DNA from: Novosphingobium chloroacetimidivorans
GTDB lineage: Bacteria; Pseudomonadota; Alphaproteobacteria; Sphingomonadales; Sphingomonadaceae
Length of the DNA: 64,000 bases
Reading direction: 5' to 3'
NCBI RefSeq assembly: GCF_014204535.1
Contig: NZ_JACHLR010000013.1
Span: 62,001 to 126,000 of the forward strand
Shown here: piece after piece, positions 37,859 through 46,687 of the stretch
Numbering within the stretch: the stretch's first letter is position 1
Layout of the letters: each line of letters starts with the position of its first letter
Position numbers and translations under genes: made by a program
Notes under the pieces: model-generated
The model's database searches: none
What the model saw: only the letters and a program-made list of their open reading frames with translations
Told to the model about the DNA's origin: nothing

Positions 37859-39760
37859 GTGAAGTACCTGTTTTTGCTGACTTCGGCCCTTGCGGTCGCC
37901 AATCCCGCACAGGCGCAGGATGACGAGGTCATCTTTGCCGACCGGGTTATCGACACGACTGCAATCACCGTCCTCGCCACCGGCAGCCGCCTGAACATCG
38001 ACAAGGCCGGTCAGCCAATCAGCGTCATCGGCTCCGAAGAGATCGCATCGGTTCAAGGTCCCGACATCACCCGCGTTCTGGAGCGTCTGCCCGGCGTGAC
38101 CTTCGCCCGCAACGGTGGCCTGGGATCGACCACCAGCCTGTTCGTGCGCGGCGCCAACTCGCAGCAGCTCCTCGTGCTCGTCGACGGATTGCGCGTCGCC
38201 GACGTGGCGGCTCCGGGCGGCGGCTACGACTTCGGCAACCTGACCACCGGCGGCCTCGGCCGCGTCGAGCTGCTGCGCGGCTCCAACTCCGTGATCTGGG
38301 GATCCGAAGCGATCGGCGGCGTCCTGGCGCTCACCTCGCGGGACCTTAACGGCCTCGAAGCCTCTGCAGAGTACGGCGCGCGCGATACCTTCGACGGCCA
38401 GGTCACCGGCGGCGTCTCGGGTGAGGGCTACGGCGTGACGCTGAATGGCGGCTACGTCACCACCGATGGCCTCAGCCAGGCAGCATCCGGTACTGAGCGT
38501 GACGGCTTCCACCAGTATCGGGCGAGCGGCCGAGCACACCTGAACCTGACCCCCGATCTCACCGCGAGCCTCGTCGGCCGCTACACGCGCGGCAAGCTCG
38601 ATATCGACGGCTACCCCGCGCCCCTGTTCGAGTTCGCGGATACGCCCGAGTACCAGAAGACCCGTGAGATCGGCGGCCGCGCCGGCCTTGCCTGGACGTC
38701 CGACGCGCTCGACCTCAATGCCGGTTACCAGGTGTCCGACGCCCGCCGCCGGTACTACGACCCGACCTTTGGCGACGCGCCGTATTCCGAGACACAGGGT
38801 CAGAGCCGCCGTGCCGAACTGGCCGGCGTCTGGCGTGCTGCAGAGGCAGTACGGGTGGACTTCGGCGCCGATCACGAGTGGTCGCAGATCGATGTCGACG
38901 CAAACGATCGCGAGAAGGCCAACCTGTCGAGCGGCCATGCCTCGGTGGGTTGGTACGGCGATCGCTTCACCCTGGCAGGCGGCGTGCGCTACGACGATCA
39001 CTCCCGCTTCGGCGATCGCTGGACGTTCGGCGCCAACGGCAGCTTTGTCGTTGTGGATCAATGGCGTGTGCGCGCCTCCTATGGCGAAGGCTTCAAGGTT
39101 CCGACGCTGTACCAACTCTTCTCCGAGTACAGCAACCCGACCGCGACGCTCGCTCCCGAGAAGAGCCGCAGCTACGACGCGGGGCTCGAGTACGGTGATC
39201 GCAACGGCGATCTTCACCTGGCGCTCACCGGCTTCCGCCGCGACAGCCGCGACCTGATCGGATTCACGTCCTGCTCCGGCGCGATCTGCGCCACGCGGCC
39301 GTTCGGCTACTACGTCAATATCGGCAAGGCGCGCGCGACAGGCTTCGAGCTGGAACTGGGTGCTCGCGTCAGCGAGACGCTGCGGGCGCAGGCTGCCTAT
39401 ACATACGTGAAGTCGACCGACCGCACGCCCGGCAGCTTCGACGAGGGCACCGACCTTGCCCGTCGCCCCCGGCACGCGCTGACCGTCTCGGCGGACTGGA
39501 CTCCGGTCAAGTCCGGCCCGCTGACCGGCTTCGCGCTCGGTGGCGACATCCGTCTGGTCAGCGACAGCTATGACTTCGCCGGCGAGTTCGGCCGCATCGA
39601 GGGCTATGTGCTGGGCACCGTTCGCGCGAGCGTTCCGGTGGGCGAAAATCTGGAGGTGTTCGGGCGCGTGGAGAACGTGACCGACGAGGAGTACCAGACG
39701 GCGGGCGGCTACGGCACGGCCGGACGGTCCGGCTTCATCGGCATTCGGGCCAGGATGTGA
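37859..39760 (+). CDS. btuB: TonB-dependent vitamin B12 receptor BtuB
   Basis: A 633-residue outer membrane receptor. Signal peptide MKYLFLLTSALAVANPAQAQ, a TonB box-like ITVLATGSRL near residue 37, the plug domain (PISVIGSEEI, LERLPGVTFARNGGLGSTTS, FVRGANSQQLLVLVDGLRVA), and a beta barrel ending with the C-terminal aromatic-rich GFIGIRARM strand. GTG 37859 with TTGGAGG 8 bases upstream fits the signal peptide better than ATG 37823 or 37775. It is the first gene after the cobalamin riboswitch. The plug phrases resemble BtuB closely, and the following ABC transporter supports B12 as the substrate. Confidence 0.94.
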   Translation: MKYLFLLTSALAVANPAQAQDDEVIFADRVIDTTAITVLATGSRLNIDKAGQPISVIGSEEIASVQGPDITRVLERLPGVTFARNGGLGSTTSLFVRGANSQQLLVLVDGLRVADVAAPGGGYDFGNLTTGGLGRVELLRGSNSVIWGSEAIGGVLALTSRDLNGLEASAEYGARDTFDGQVTGGVSGEGYGVTLNGGYVTTDGLSQAASGTERDGFHQYRASGRAHLNLTPDLTASLVGRYTRGKLDIDGYPAPLFEFADTPEYQKTREIGGRAGLAWTSDALDLNAGYQVSDARRRYYDPTFGDAPYSETQGQSRRAELAGVWRAAEAVRVDFGADHEWSQIDVDANDREKANLSSGHASVGWYGDRFTLAGGVRYDDHSRFGDRWTFGANGSFVVVDQWRVRASYGEGFKVPTLYQLFSEYSNPTATLAPEKSRSYDAGLEYGDRNGDLHLALTGFRRDSRDLIGFTSCSGAICATRPFGYYVNIGKARATGFELELGARVSETLRAQAAYTYVKSTDRTPGSFDEGTDLARRPRHALTVSADWTPVKSGPLTGFALGGDIRLVSDSYDFAGEFGRIEGYVLGTVRASVPVGENLEVFGRVENVTDEEYQTAGGYGTAGRSGFIGIRARM

Positions 39761-40731
39761 GGCTTTCGGCGTTCCTGCCCCGGCGCCGCCGGGGAGGAAC
39801 ACCGCTCGCGCGCACGCGGGCGAGCGGAATGGCCGGCGTCGTGCTGGCGCTGGTCGGCTGCGGTCAGCCGCCGGCACCCGCCGTCCGGCTCGCCGGGCGA
39901 CCGAGCGTCGTGTCGCTCAATCCGTGCAGCGACGCGATCATGGCCGAGGTAGCGGCACCCGGCCAATTGCGGGCAGTTTCGCACTACAGCCATGACCCGG
40001 CCTCCAGTTCGATGGGAGTGGCCGAGGCGCGGCGCTATCCGGCGGTGTCCGGCTCGGTCGAGGAGATCGCCAAGCTGGCGCCCGACATCGTGATTGCCGA
40101 CGTGTTCCTGCCCGCGCCGACCGTGCAGGCACTGCGCGACCTCGGCATCGAGGTGGTCATGATCGGCAGCGTCAACAGCGTTGCGTCGAGCGAGGCGCAA
40201 GTGCGCGAGCTTGCAGGTGCGACCGGAAATGTGCAGGCTGGCGAAGCACTTGTCCAGAAGATCGAACAGGCCTTGCGAAGAGCCGCGCCGCCGGCTCGGA
40301 CCTTTCCGGCATCGGCCCTGGTCTGGGAGAGCGGCGGCATCGTCGCTGGTGATACGACGCTGATCGCCGACCTGCTGCGCCGGACCGGCTTCGTCAACGC
40401 CGCTGCGGCCCGGGGCATGCGCCAGGCCGATTACCTGCCGCTCGAAGCGATGCTGGCCGATCCACCACAGGTGATCCTGACGACCGGCAGCGAACAGGCG
40501 CAAGAGGACCGGCTGCTGTCTCATCCGGCGTTGACCGCGCTCAAGGACACGCGCCGCGAGAAGTTCGACAGCGCTCTGCTGTGGTGCGGTGGCCCGACGA
40601 TCGTGCGCGCGGCAGAAGAGCTGGCGCGATTGCGCCGCACGATCGGCGGGACCGCGCCGCAGGCGACGCGCGAAGCTCGCGGCAGGCTCGGGCTGGCGAA
40701 GCGCCCCCGCGCACCGAGCGACCCGGTATGA
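39757..40731 (+). CDS. btuF: B12 ABC transporter substrate-binding lipoprotein BtuF
   Basis: A 324-residue periplasmic binding protein of the TroA/BtuF fold. The N-terminus has an unusually Arg-rich head and then the lipobox-like VLALVGCGQ, suggesting a lipoprotein. The core shows SLNPCSDAIMAEVA, KLAPDIVIADVF, GIEVVMIGSVNS, and the C-terminal lobe VWESGGIVAGDTTLIADLL and PLEAMLADPPQVIL. It overlaps btuB by 4 bases at GTGA and btuC by 4 bases, so the genes are translationally coupled. Substrate B12 is inferred from the operon and riboswitch. Confidence 0.9.
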   Translation: MRLSAFLPRRRRGGTPLARTRASGMAGVVLALVGCGQPPAPAVRLAGRPSVVSLNPCSDAIMAEVAAPGQLRAVSHYSHDPASSSMGVAEARRYPAVSGSVEEIAKLAPDIVIADVFLPAPTVQALRDLGIEVVMIGSVNSVASSEAQVRELAGATGNVQAGEALVQKIEQALRRAAPPARTFPASALVWESGGIVAGDTTLIADLLRRTGFVNAAAARGMRQADYLPLEAMLADPPQVILTTGSEQAQEDRLLSHPALTALKDTRREKFDSALLWCGGPTIVRAAEELARLRRTIGGTAPQATREARGRLGLAKRPRAPSDPV

Positions 40732-41693
40732 CCCGCAAGCCCACCCTTCTTCTGGTCTGTGCATTGGCGCTGGCGGTCCCGCTCTCGCTGCTGGCCGGAC
40801 GGGTGTGGATCGACCCTTTCGATCCGCAGACCCGCAATGCCGCCGTGATCCTGCTCCAGCTGCGGCTGCCTCGTGCGGTGCTGGCGCTGATCGTAGGCGG
40901 CGGGCTCGGCACCGCGGGCGCGGCGATGCAGGGGTATCTGCGCAATCCGCTGGCCGATCCGGGCCTGTTCGGCGTCTCCTCCGGAGCGGCGCTCGGCGCG
41001 GTGCTGAGCTTCTGGACCGGGTACGCCGCGTCGGTCTACCTGCTCCCGGTGTTCGCCCTGATCGGTGCCGGCGGGGCAATGGCGCTGCTGGCGCTGATTG
41101 CGGGGCGCGACGGCGGGGTGGCGCTGTTCACCCTGGCCGGACTGATGATCGCCAGCCTCGCCGGCGCGCTGATGAGCCTCGCTATCAGCCTCTCGCCCAC
41201 CCCCTTCGCGATGAGCGAGATCGTGACCTGGCTGATGGGGGCGCTGGCCGATCGCTCCTGGCGTGAAGTGTGGATCGCCGCGCCGCTCACGCTCGCCGGG
41301 GTCGCGGTGCTGGCGCTCGTCGCGCGCAGCCTCGACGCCTTGACCTTGGGCGAGGCGGCCGCGCGTTCGCTGGGCGTCGAGCCCCGGCGCCTCCAGGCGC
41401 TGATGATCGTCGGCGTCGGGCTGACCGTGGGTGCGAGCGTGGCCGTGGCCGGCATCATCGGCTTCGTCGGCTTGATCGTGCCGCACCTGATGCGCCCGCT
41501 GACCGACCGGCGGCCCTCGTCGCTGCTGCTGCCGAGCGCGCTCGCGGGCGCGCTGCTGCTGCTGCTCGCCGACGTGCTGTGCCGCATCCTGCCGCTCGCG
41601 GGTGGCGAGCTGCGCCTCGGCATCGCGCTCAGCCTGATCGGCGCGCCGTTCTTCCTCCACCTCCTGCTCAAGATGCGGCGAGGTTCGGTATGA
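40728..41693 (+). CDS. btuC: B12 ABC transporter permease BtuC
   Basis: A 321-residue FecCD-family permease with about ten membrane helices. Family motifs: LQLRLPRAVLALIVGGGLGT, GAAMQGYLRNPLADPGLFGV, SSGAALGAVLSF, LTLGEAAARSLGVEPRRLQA (cytoplasmic coupling loop to BtuD), and VAVAGIIGFVGLIVPHLMRP. It starts at ATG 40728, overlapping the btuF stop as ATGA, and its own stop overlaps btuD the same way. The frame is open upstream in another reading of btuF, which is not used. Confidence 0.94.
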   Translation: MTRKPTLLLVCALALAVPLSLLAGRVWIDPFDPQTRNAAVILLQLRLPRAVLALIVGGGLGTAGAAMQGYLRNPLADPGLFGVSSGAALGAVLSFWTGYAASVYLLPVFALIGAGGAMALLALIAGRDGGVALFTLAGLMIASLAGALMSLAISLSPTPFAMSEIVTWLMGALADRSWREVWIAAPLTLAGVAVLALVARSLDALTLGEAAARSLGVEPRRLQALMIVGVGLTVGASVAVAGIIGFVGLIVPHLMRPLTDRRPSSLLLPSALAGALLLLLADVLCRILPLAGGELRLGIALSLIGAPFFLHLLLKMRRGSV

Positions 41694-42436
41694 GTAGCAG
41701 CCTCGCGCTCGATCAGGTCACGGTCACGGGCCGCCTGGAAGCAGTGACCGCCAAGCTCAACCGCGGCGGGATCAAGGCGATCTGCGGCCCGAATGGCGCG
41801 GGCAAGTCGACGCTGCTGTCGGTGCTTGCCGGATTGCTGGCGCCCGATGCCGGCTGCGTGCGCCTGGGTGCGGCGCAGGTCGACCGTCTGCCCGCCGCCG
41901 AGCGTGCGCGGCAACTCGGCTACTTGCCGCAAGCCCCCGAGATCGCCTGGGACGTGTCGGTCGAGACGCTGGTTTCACTCGGACGCCTGCCCTGGCGCGG
42001 CGCGCCGGCGAGCGAGGCGCAAGGTGCGATCGACGCCGCGATTGCCGCCATGGATCTGGAACGCTTCCGCCATCGGCCCGTCACGCGCCTCTCCGGTGGC
42101 GAGCGGGCGCGGGCGTTGATGGCGCGCGTCCTGGCGACGCGGCCCGACTGGCTGCTGGCGGACGAACCGCTCGCCAACCTCGACCTGGCGCACGCCGCCA
42201 CGCTGATGCGCCGGTTTCGCGAGCAGGCGCAGGAGGGCAGGGGCGTGGTGCTGGTGCTGCACGACCTTGCGACCGCGATGAACCATGCCGACCGCGTGCT
42301 GGTACTCCATCACGGTCGGCTCGTCGCCGATGGACCGCCCGGCCATGCTCTGTCCGAGAGCGTGATCCGCGAGGTCTGGGGGGTGGAGGCACGCTGGCTG
42401 GGCGAGCCGGGAGCGCGCGCGCTCGCGATCGGCTGA
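41690..42436 (+). CDS. btuD: B12 ABC transporter ATPase BtuD
   Basis: A 248-residue ATPase: Walker A CGPNGAGKSTLLSVLAG, Q-loop QLGYLPQAPEI, signature RLSGGERARALMARVLA, Walker B WLLADEPLANLDL and switch His in VLVLHDLATAM. It overlaps btuC at ATGA and closes the btuB-F-C-D operon. The N-terminus lacks the usual aromatic A-loop, but otherwise the domain is intact. About 50 bases after the stop, GGTATCGCGATACC (42489-42502) is a perfect 14-base palindrome of unknown meaning. Confidence 0.92.
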   Translation: MSSSLALDQVTVTGRLEAVTAKLNRGGIKAICGPNGAGKSTLLSVLAGLLAPDAGCVRLGAAQVDRLPAAERARQLGYLPQAPEIAWDVSVETLVSLGRLPWRGAPASEAQGAIDAAIAAMDLERFRHRPVTRLSGGERARALMARVLATRPDWLLADEPLANLDLAHAATLMRRFREQAQEGRGVVLVLHDLATAMNHADRVLVLHHGRLVADGPPGHALSESVIREVWGVEARWLGEPGARALAIG

Positions 42437-42535
42437 GCACCCGTCGCTCCGGGGGAGCCTTGCGTAGAAGAGACTTTCCTACACCGCCGGTATCGCGATA
42501 CCCTCCAGCTTTCCTGAGGGGGAAGGGCGAGACGC

Positions 42536-43570
42536 ATGCCAGACGAATTCATCGGCGATCCCACGCCGCTGCGCGATGCCGACTTCGAGAAGGCGGCGCG
42601 TGACTTGCGCTGTACTGTCGCGGCGGTGCGCGCCGTCGCGCAAGTCGAAAGCGCGGGCGGTGGTTTCCTGGCCGATGGCCGTCCCAAGATCCTGTTCGAG
42701 CGGCATATCTTCCACAAGCGCACGGCGGGCAAGCACAGCGCCGCGCACTCCGATATCTCATGGCCCACGCGCGGCGGGTACCTGGGCGGTGCGCGCGAGT
42801 ACGAGCGGCTGAAGGCGGCGCTGAAGCTGAACCGCAAGGCCGCGCTCGAATCGGCCAGCTGGGGCAAGTTCCAGGTCATGGGCTTCAATCACGCCAGCTG
42901 CGGCCATCCCAAGGTGGAAGGCTTCGTCAGGGCCATGGTCTCGGGCGAACCGGCACAGCTCGCCGCGTTCGTGGCCTTCATCAAGACCTGCAAGCTCGAT
43001 GACGAATTGATCCGCCGCGACTGGGCCGGCTTCGCGCGCGGCTACAACGGCGCCTCCTATGCCGAGAACGCCTACGACCGGAAGATGGCGGACGCCTATG
43101 CGCTGTTCGCCAGCGGGGGAGCGCGGACCGACAACCCGCTGCCCTTGCTCAAGATCGGCGACACCGGGCAGGATGTCATGCACTTGCAGGAACTGCTGGG
43201 GCAAGCGGCGGATGGAGACTTCGGGCCGGGCACCAAGGCCAAGGTCATGGCGGCCCAGAAGAAGGCAGGCATGTACGCCGACGGGATCGTGGGCAGGCAG
43301 ACCTGGGAGCTGCTGCTGTCGGCCCCGGCGACCAAGCCGACCAGGCCCTCCGCGAAACCTGCGCCAACGCCTCCCGAACGCAGCCGCCCTCCCTTGCGTC
43401 AGGGCGACAGGGGTGAAGACGTCAAGCTGCTACAGGCCTTGCTGAAGCTGGAGCCCGATGGCGAGTTCGGGCCAGGCACCAAGGCCGCGGTCACGGCATT
43501 CCAGAAGGCGCACAAGTTGACGCCCGATGGCGTGGTGGGCGCCGGAACCTGGAGGGCGCTGCTGGCCTGA
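42536..43570 (+). CDS. N-acetylmuramidase (DUF3380) with two peptidoglycan-binding domains
   Basis: A 344-residue lysin-like enzyme. The N-terminal muramidase domain (about residues 10-190) includes VAAVRAVAQVESAGGGFLADG with the probable catalytic Glu, PKILFERHIFHK, ESASWGKFQVMGFNH and FARGYNGASYAENAYDRKMA. Two PG_binding_1 repeats follow (LKIGDTGQDVMHLQELLGQ with FGPGTKAKVMAAQKKAGMYA; LRQGDRGEDVKLLQALLKLE with FGPGTKAAVTAFQKAHKL), joined by a Pro/Ala-rich linker. No signal peptide is seen, as in phage endolysins and some toxin or gene-transfer lysins. No phage genes surround it. Confidence 0.88.
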   Translation: MPDEFIGDPTPLRDADFEKAARDLRCTVAAVRAVAQVESAGGGFLADGRPKILFERHIFHKRTAGKHSAAHSDISWPTRGGYLGGAREYERLKAALKLNRKAALESASWGKFQVMGFNHASCGHPKVEGFVRAMVSGEPAQLAAFVAFIKTCKLDDELIRRDWAGFARGYNGASYAENAYDRKMADAYALFASGGARTDNPLPLLKIGDTGQDVMHLQELLGQAADGDFGPGTKAKVMAAQKKAGMYADGIVGRQTWELLLSAPATKPTRPSAKPAPTPPERSRPPLRQGDRGEDVKLLQALLKLEPDGEFGPGTKAAVTAFQKAHKLTPDGVVGAGTWRALLA

Positions 43571-43589
43571 GGTTCGACGCCTGGGGCGA

Positions 43590-43799
43590 TCAGGTCACCT
43601 GGCCGCGCCTGAGCGGGTTGTCGTCCTTGGGCATGTCGTCGGTCGGCGCCTGCTCGGGCACGCTGGTCGTCACCTCGTCCAGATGGCGATCGAACACCAG
43701 CGATCCCGTCTTCTTGTCGATCCGATCGCGGCGATAGGGGATCTCGGCGCCGATCGAGGGCCCCGTCTGGTTGATCTGCGTGTGTTCGGTGTCACTCAT
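43590..43799 (-). CDS. Small hydrophilic protein of unknown function
   Basis: A 69-residue charged protein, MSDTEHTQINQTGPSIGAEI then PYRRDRIDKKTGSLVFDRHL and DDMPKDDNPLRRGQVT. No signal peptide, membrane helix or known domain. It starts at ATG 43799, with GGAGAG about 5 bases upstream, and lies 62 bases downstream of rlpA on the same strand, so it may share its transcript. The coherent composition supports it as a real gene. Confidence 0.65.
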   Translation of the reverse strand: MSDTEHTQINQTGPSIGAEIPYRRDRIDKKTGSLVFDRHLDEVTTSVPEQAPTDDMPKDDNPLRRGQVT

Positions 43800-43860
43800 G
43801 GCTCTCTCCTCGTGCTTGCCGATTCAACACGCGAGCGCGAGCCTGGGTTCCGCCCAAGCG

Positions 43861-44562
43861 TCAGAGTGCGCCGACACCCCGGACGAACCGTTCGCGCAGC
43901 GCTTCGAGGACCCGGGGTGGCACCGGATCGAGTACGCTCGCCGGTTTGCCCTTGCGCAAGGCGGCACGGTCTCGTTCCGATGGATCGGCGACGCGTACCC
44001 GCACCGCCGCCTGGCCCTTCGCGCGCATGCCCAGCAGTTCCGCCGCCCCGCGCGAGAGGTCGAGGATTCGTCCCCGCGCCACGAACGGTCCGCGATCGTT
44101 GACCCGCACCAGGATGCGCCGTCCGGTGTCGAGCGAGGTCACCTCGACATAGCTGGGCAAGGGCAGGGTGGTGTGGGCGCCGGTGATCCAGCCGGGCCGG
44201 AACTTCTCGCCATTGGCAACCCGGTTGCCGCTCTCGCTTCCATACCATGAGGCATAGCCGAGCATGTCGTAGCTGGGCTGCGCGGCTGGGGTGTAGGTCA
44301 CGCCGCGCACTTTGTAGGGTGGGCCGATCCGCACCGGCACGTCGCTGACCGGGCGGTAGTGACCGCCGCAGGCGGAGAGGGCGAGGGCGGCGAGGAGGGC
44401 GAAGCTGCGCGCTGCCCCTCCACCACCAGCCTGCGGCTGGCGGTCCCCCTCCCCGAGACAAGCTCGGGGAGGATTGAAGGAAAATCTCTCCGGTTCCTCC
44501 GCAAGCTTGCTCGGGGAGGGAGACCGCTCGCGCAGCGAGTGGTGGAGGGGGCGAAATCTCAC
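43861..44562 (-). CDS. rlpA: RlpA-like lytic transglycosylase lipoprotein with repeat-derived N-terminus
   Basis: A 233-residue protein. The C-terminal part is a double-psi beta-barrel of RlpA type (YDMLGYASWYGSESGNRVAN, EKFRPGWITGAHTTLPLPSY, ILVRVNDRGPFVARGRILDL, RGAAELLGMRAKGQAAVRV) that cleaves denuded glycans at the septum. A lipoprotein signal AARSFALLAALALSACGG lies only at about residues 50-67. Everything before it, from GTG 44562, is translated from a palindromic repeat (44414-44552). No other in-frame start exists between GTG 44562 and the signal. The GTG overlaps the stop of the upstream M28 peptidase gene as GTGA, so the start looks native and the repeat appears to have been inserted just behind it. 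Confidence 0.82.
   Translation of the reverse strand: MRFRPLHHSLRERSPSPSKLAEEPERFSFNPPRACLGEGDRQPQAGGGGAARSFALLAALALSACGGHYRPVSDVPVRIGPPYKVRGVTYTPAAQPSYDMLGYASWYGSESGNRVANGEKFRPGWITGAHTTLPLPSYVEVTSLDTGRRILVRVNDRGPFVARGRILDLSRGAAELLGMRAKGQAAVRVRVADPSERDRAALRKGKPASVLDPVPPRVLEALRERFVRGVGAL
44414..44552. repeat. Compound palindromic repeat inside rlpA, family B
   Basis: Begins GCCCCTCCACCACCAGCCTG and ends CTCGCGCAGCGAGTGGTGGA followed by GGGG, with internal GGTCCCCCTCCCCGAGACAA and GCTTGCTCGGGGAGGGAGAC forming inverted pairs. The modules GGTCCCCCTCCCC and the GGTGGAGGGG end are shared with the elements at 28751 and 54164. It lies wholly within the 5' coding region of rlpA. Confidence 0.75.
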
Positions 44563-46214
44563 CGCCGCTCGCCCGCGCTCCGATCACGCACCGCCTTGAA
44601 CTCGGACCCGGCCTTCCACTCGGGCCAGCGGGTCGAGTTCGCCAGCTCCTGCGCCATGGTGCCGACCAGCTCGATGTCCTGCACCGCGCCGTCCAGATTC
44701 CAGCTGGCGTCCCACGCATCGCAGGCCTGGTGATAGCACTGGCCGGTATAGCGATCGATCCACGCCTGCCCCGCCGCGCGGCCGCCTAGCTTCAAATCGG
44801 AGGCGCCGGCGATTCCCATCTGTAGCAGCACCGGGACGCCGCGCTTGGCGAAGGAGAAGTGGTCGGCGCGGTAGAACAGCCCGCGCTCGGGCAGGCTCTC
44901 GGGCGTGACGGTGCGCCCTTGCGCCTTGGCGATGCGCGCCATGTCGTCCTCCAGCGTGTCCTGGCCCTGGCCGACCAGCACCACGTCGTTCGCCGCGCCG
45001 GCAGTCTGCAGGATGTCGAGCGTCAGGTTCGCCACCGTCTTGGCCATCGGATAGACCGGATTGGCGGCATAGAACTCGCTGCCGAGCAGCCCGCGCTCCT
45101 CCGCCGTCCAGAACGCGAAGACCACGCTGCGATCCGGCGCGGGCCCGGCCTTGAGCGCACGCGCGATCTCCAGCAAGCCGGCCACGCCAAGCGCGTCGTC
45201 GTTCGCTCCGGCGCGATAGACACGGCCCTGCGCGTCCGGCTCGCCCTTGCCGTAGGCGTCCCAGTGCGCACCGAGCGACACCACTTCGTCGGGGCGCTTG
45301 GAGCCCGGAATGCGGCCGATCACGTTATGGCTGGCGATCTCCTCATGCACGACCGGCACTTGCGCGCTGAAGGTCACGCCCTTGAGCTCGACTGGACGAA
45401 AGTCGCTTCGGCCCGCCGCCTTGCGCAGCTGTGCCAGATCGAGCCCCGCGCGTGAGAACAGCGCCTGCGCAGCCCCGCCCTCGATCCAGCCCTGCAGGCG
45501 CAGGCTGGTCAGCTCCTCGGGCTTGCGGACGATGTCGTAGTTCTCGCCGCGCGGGCTGGTCACCACGTTCCAGCCATAGCCTGCGCCGGGCGTATCATGC
45601 ACGATCAGCGCACCGATCGCACCGCGGCGCGCGGCTTCCTCGAACTTGTAGGTCCAGCGGCCGTAGTAGGTCATCGTCCGCCCACCGAACTTGCCGGCCA
45701 CGGCATCGCCCTTGGCGGCGGCGAAGTCGGGATCGTTGATCAGGATGACCGCGACCTTGCCTTTCAGGTCCTGGCCCTTGAAGTCGTCCCACTGCCGCTC
45801 GGGCGCGGTGACGCCGTATCCGACGAAGACCAGCGGCGCCTTGTCGATCCGCGCGACATCGTCGGGACGCAGGGTCGAGACGTAGATCTCCTTGCCGGGC
45901 GTGACCGGCGTGGCACCGAAGCTCATCGCGCCCTTGCCGAGCGTGGTGTGCAGCAGCGGGACCGTCTGCAGCCACTGACCGTCCGGTCCGCCGGGTTCAA
46001 GGCCGGTCTCCTGCATCCGCGCGATCAGGTAGCCGATCGTGCGCTCCTCGCCCTTGGTGCCGGGCGCACGGCCCTCGAAAGTGTCGGAGGCAAGCGTCCG
46101 CACGTCGCGGGTGATCCGCTCCGGATCGACGGTGACTTTGGCGCTGGCGGGGAGCGTGGCGACGGGGAGGGCGCCGGCGAGAAGGGCGGCGCTGAGCAGA
46201 AGCTTGTGGGTCAT
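44559..46214 (-). CDS. Exported M28 family metallopeptidase
   Basis: A 551-residue peptidase with signal peptide (HKLLLSAALLAGALPVATLP, cleavage after ASA). After a helical N-terminal segment comes a PA-like insert (GDAVAGKFGGRTMTYYGRWT, GAIGALIVHDTPGAGYGWN), then the M28 catalytic domain with the zinc ligands in VSLGAHWDAYG, GANDDALGVAGLLEIARAL, FWTAEERGLLGSEFYA and RADHFSFAKRGVPVLLQMG, all apparently present. Likely an aminopeptidase in the periplasm. The frame is open to 46421, but ATG 46214 starts the signal peptide. Its stop overlaps the rlpA start by two bases. Confidence 0.9.
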   Translation of the reverse strand: MTHKLLLSAALLAGALPVATLPASAKVTVDPERITRDVRTLASDTFEGRAPGTKGEERTIGYLIARMQETGLEPGGPDGQWLQTVPLLHTTLGKGAMSFGATPVTPGKEIYVSTLRPDDVARIDKAPLVFVGYGVTAPERQWDDFKGQDLKGKVAVILINDPDFAAAKGDAVAGKFGGRTMTYYGRWTYKFEEAARRGAIGALIVHDTPGAGYGWNVVTSPRGENYDIVRKPEELTSLRLQGWIEGGAAQALFSRAGLDLAQLRKAAGRSDFRPVELKGVTFSAQVPVVHEEIASHNVIGRIPGSKRPDEVVSLGAHWDAYGKGEPDAQGRVYRAGANDDALGVAGLLEIARALKAGPAPDRSVVFAFWTAEERGLLGSEFYAANPVYPMAKTVANLTLDILQTAGAANDVVLVGQGQDTLEDDMARIAKAQGRTVTPESLPERGLFYRADHFSFAKRGVPVLLQMGIAGASDLKLGGRAAGQAWIDRYTGQCYHQACDAWDASWNLDGAVQDIELVGTMAQELANSTRWPEWKAGSEFKAVRDRSAGERR

Positions 46215-46270
46215 CGGCGCAGTCTTAGCCGGTGCACCGATGCTGACAACCGCTCCCGACATCGCGGGCA

Positions 46271-46294
46271 TGCGTGTCTGCTTTGGGTGGAAAG
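46271..46294. repeat. Short palindrome GTCTGCTTT-AAAGCGGAC
   Basis: Arms GTCTGCTTT and AAAGCGGAC (one mismatch) around GGGTGG, upstream of the M28 gene. I recognise this GTCTGC-GGGTGG-GCGGAC type as a recurring short repeat in sphingomonad intergenic DNA. Eroded relatives appear in the gaps 46598-46687 and 47012-47130 (AAGTGGGCGT and AGCAGACAG-like words), which hold no gene. Confidence 0.45.
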
Positions 46295-46309
46295 CGGACG
46301 GTTGACGGA

Positions 46310-46597
46310 TCATTGTTGGCGTTGAATTTCCCTCAATCGTTTGACGAGCATGAAGGGGAACAACGTCACCGCCCCTGAAAGTGCTAAGAACAACGGGGTG
46401 AACGCCAAGAATGCCCACCAAGCACCAAACTCTGAGGCAACGTCAGCAGAGTAGTTCACGGTAAACCACGATGCGAACCAAAGCGGAGTAAGCCAGAGCG
46501 CGACGATCAGGATGGTCCGCAGCTTGCCTTCTCGCAGGCAGGCTACAAGGGCAGACGCACCGATGGCTGCCAAGGCGATCATCAGTTCAGAGGACAC
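46310..46597 (-). CDS. Small membrane protein of unknown function
   Basis: A 95-residue protein with about three membrane helices (LMIALAAIGASALVACL, TILIVALWLTPLWFASWFTV, AFLAFTPLFLALSGAVTLFPFML) and a charged C-terminal tail VKRLREIQRQQ. It starts at GTG 46597 without a clear ribosome site. Base composition is less GC-rich than neighbours. No family is recognised. Confidence 0.5.
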   Translation of the reverse strand: MSSELMIALAAIGASALVACLREGKLRTILIVALWLTPLWFASWFTVNYSADVASEFGAWWAFLAFTPLFLALSGAVTLFPFMLVKRLREIQRQQ

Positions 46598-46687
46598 AAT
46601 AAGAAGTTATCTGAGCATCCAAATGTCGGCAAGTGGGCGTGAGCCGACAGGCTCCTTTCGGCTGAAAGGGAGTGGTAAGCCGACGTG

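Noticed and set aside
42536..43570. Muramidase gene as evidence of a prophage or gene-transfer agent
   Set aside because: No capsid, tail, terminase or holin genes are next to it; a single lysin is not enough.
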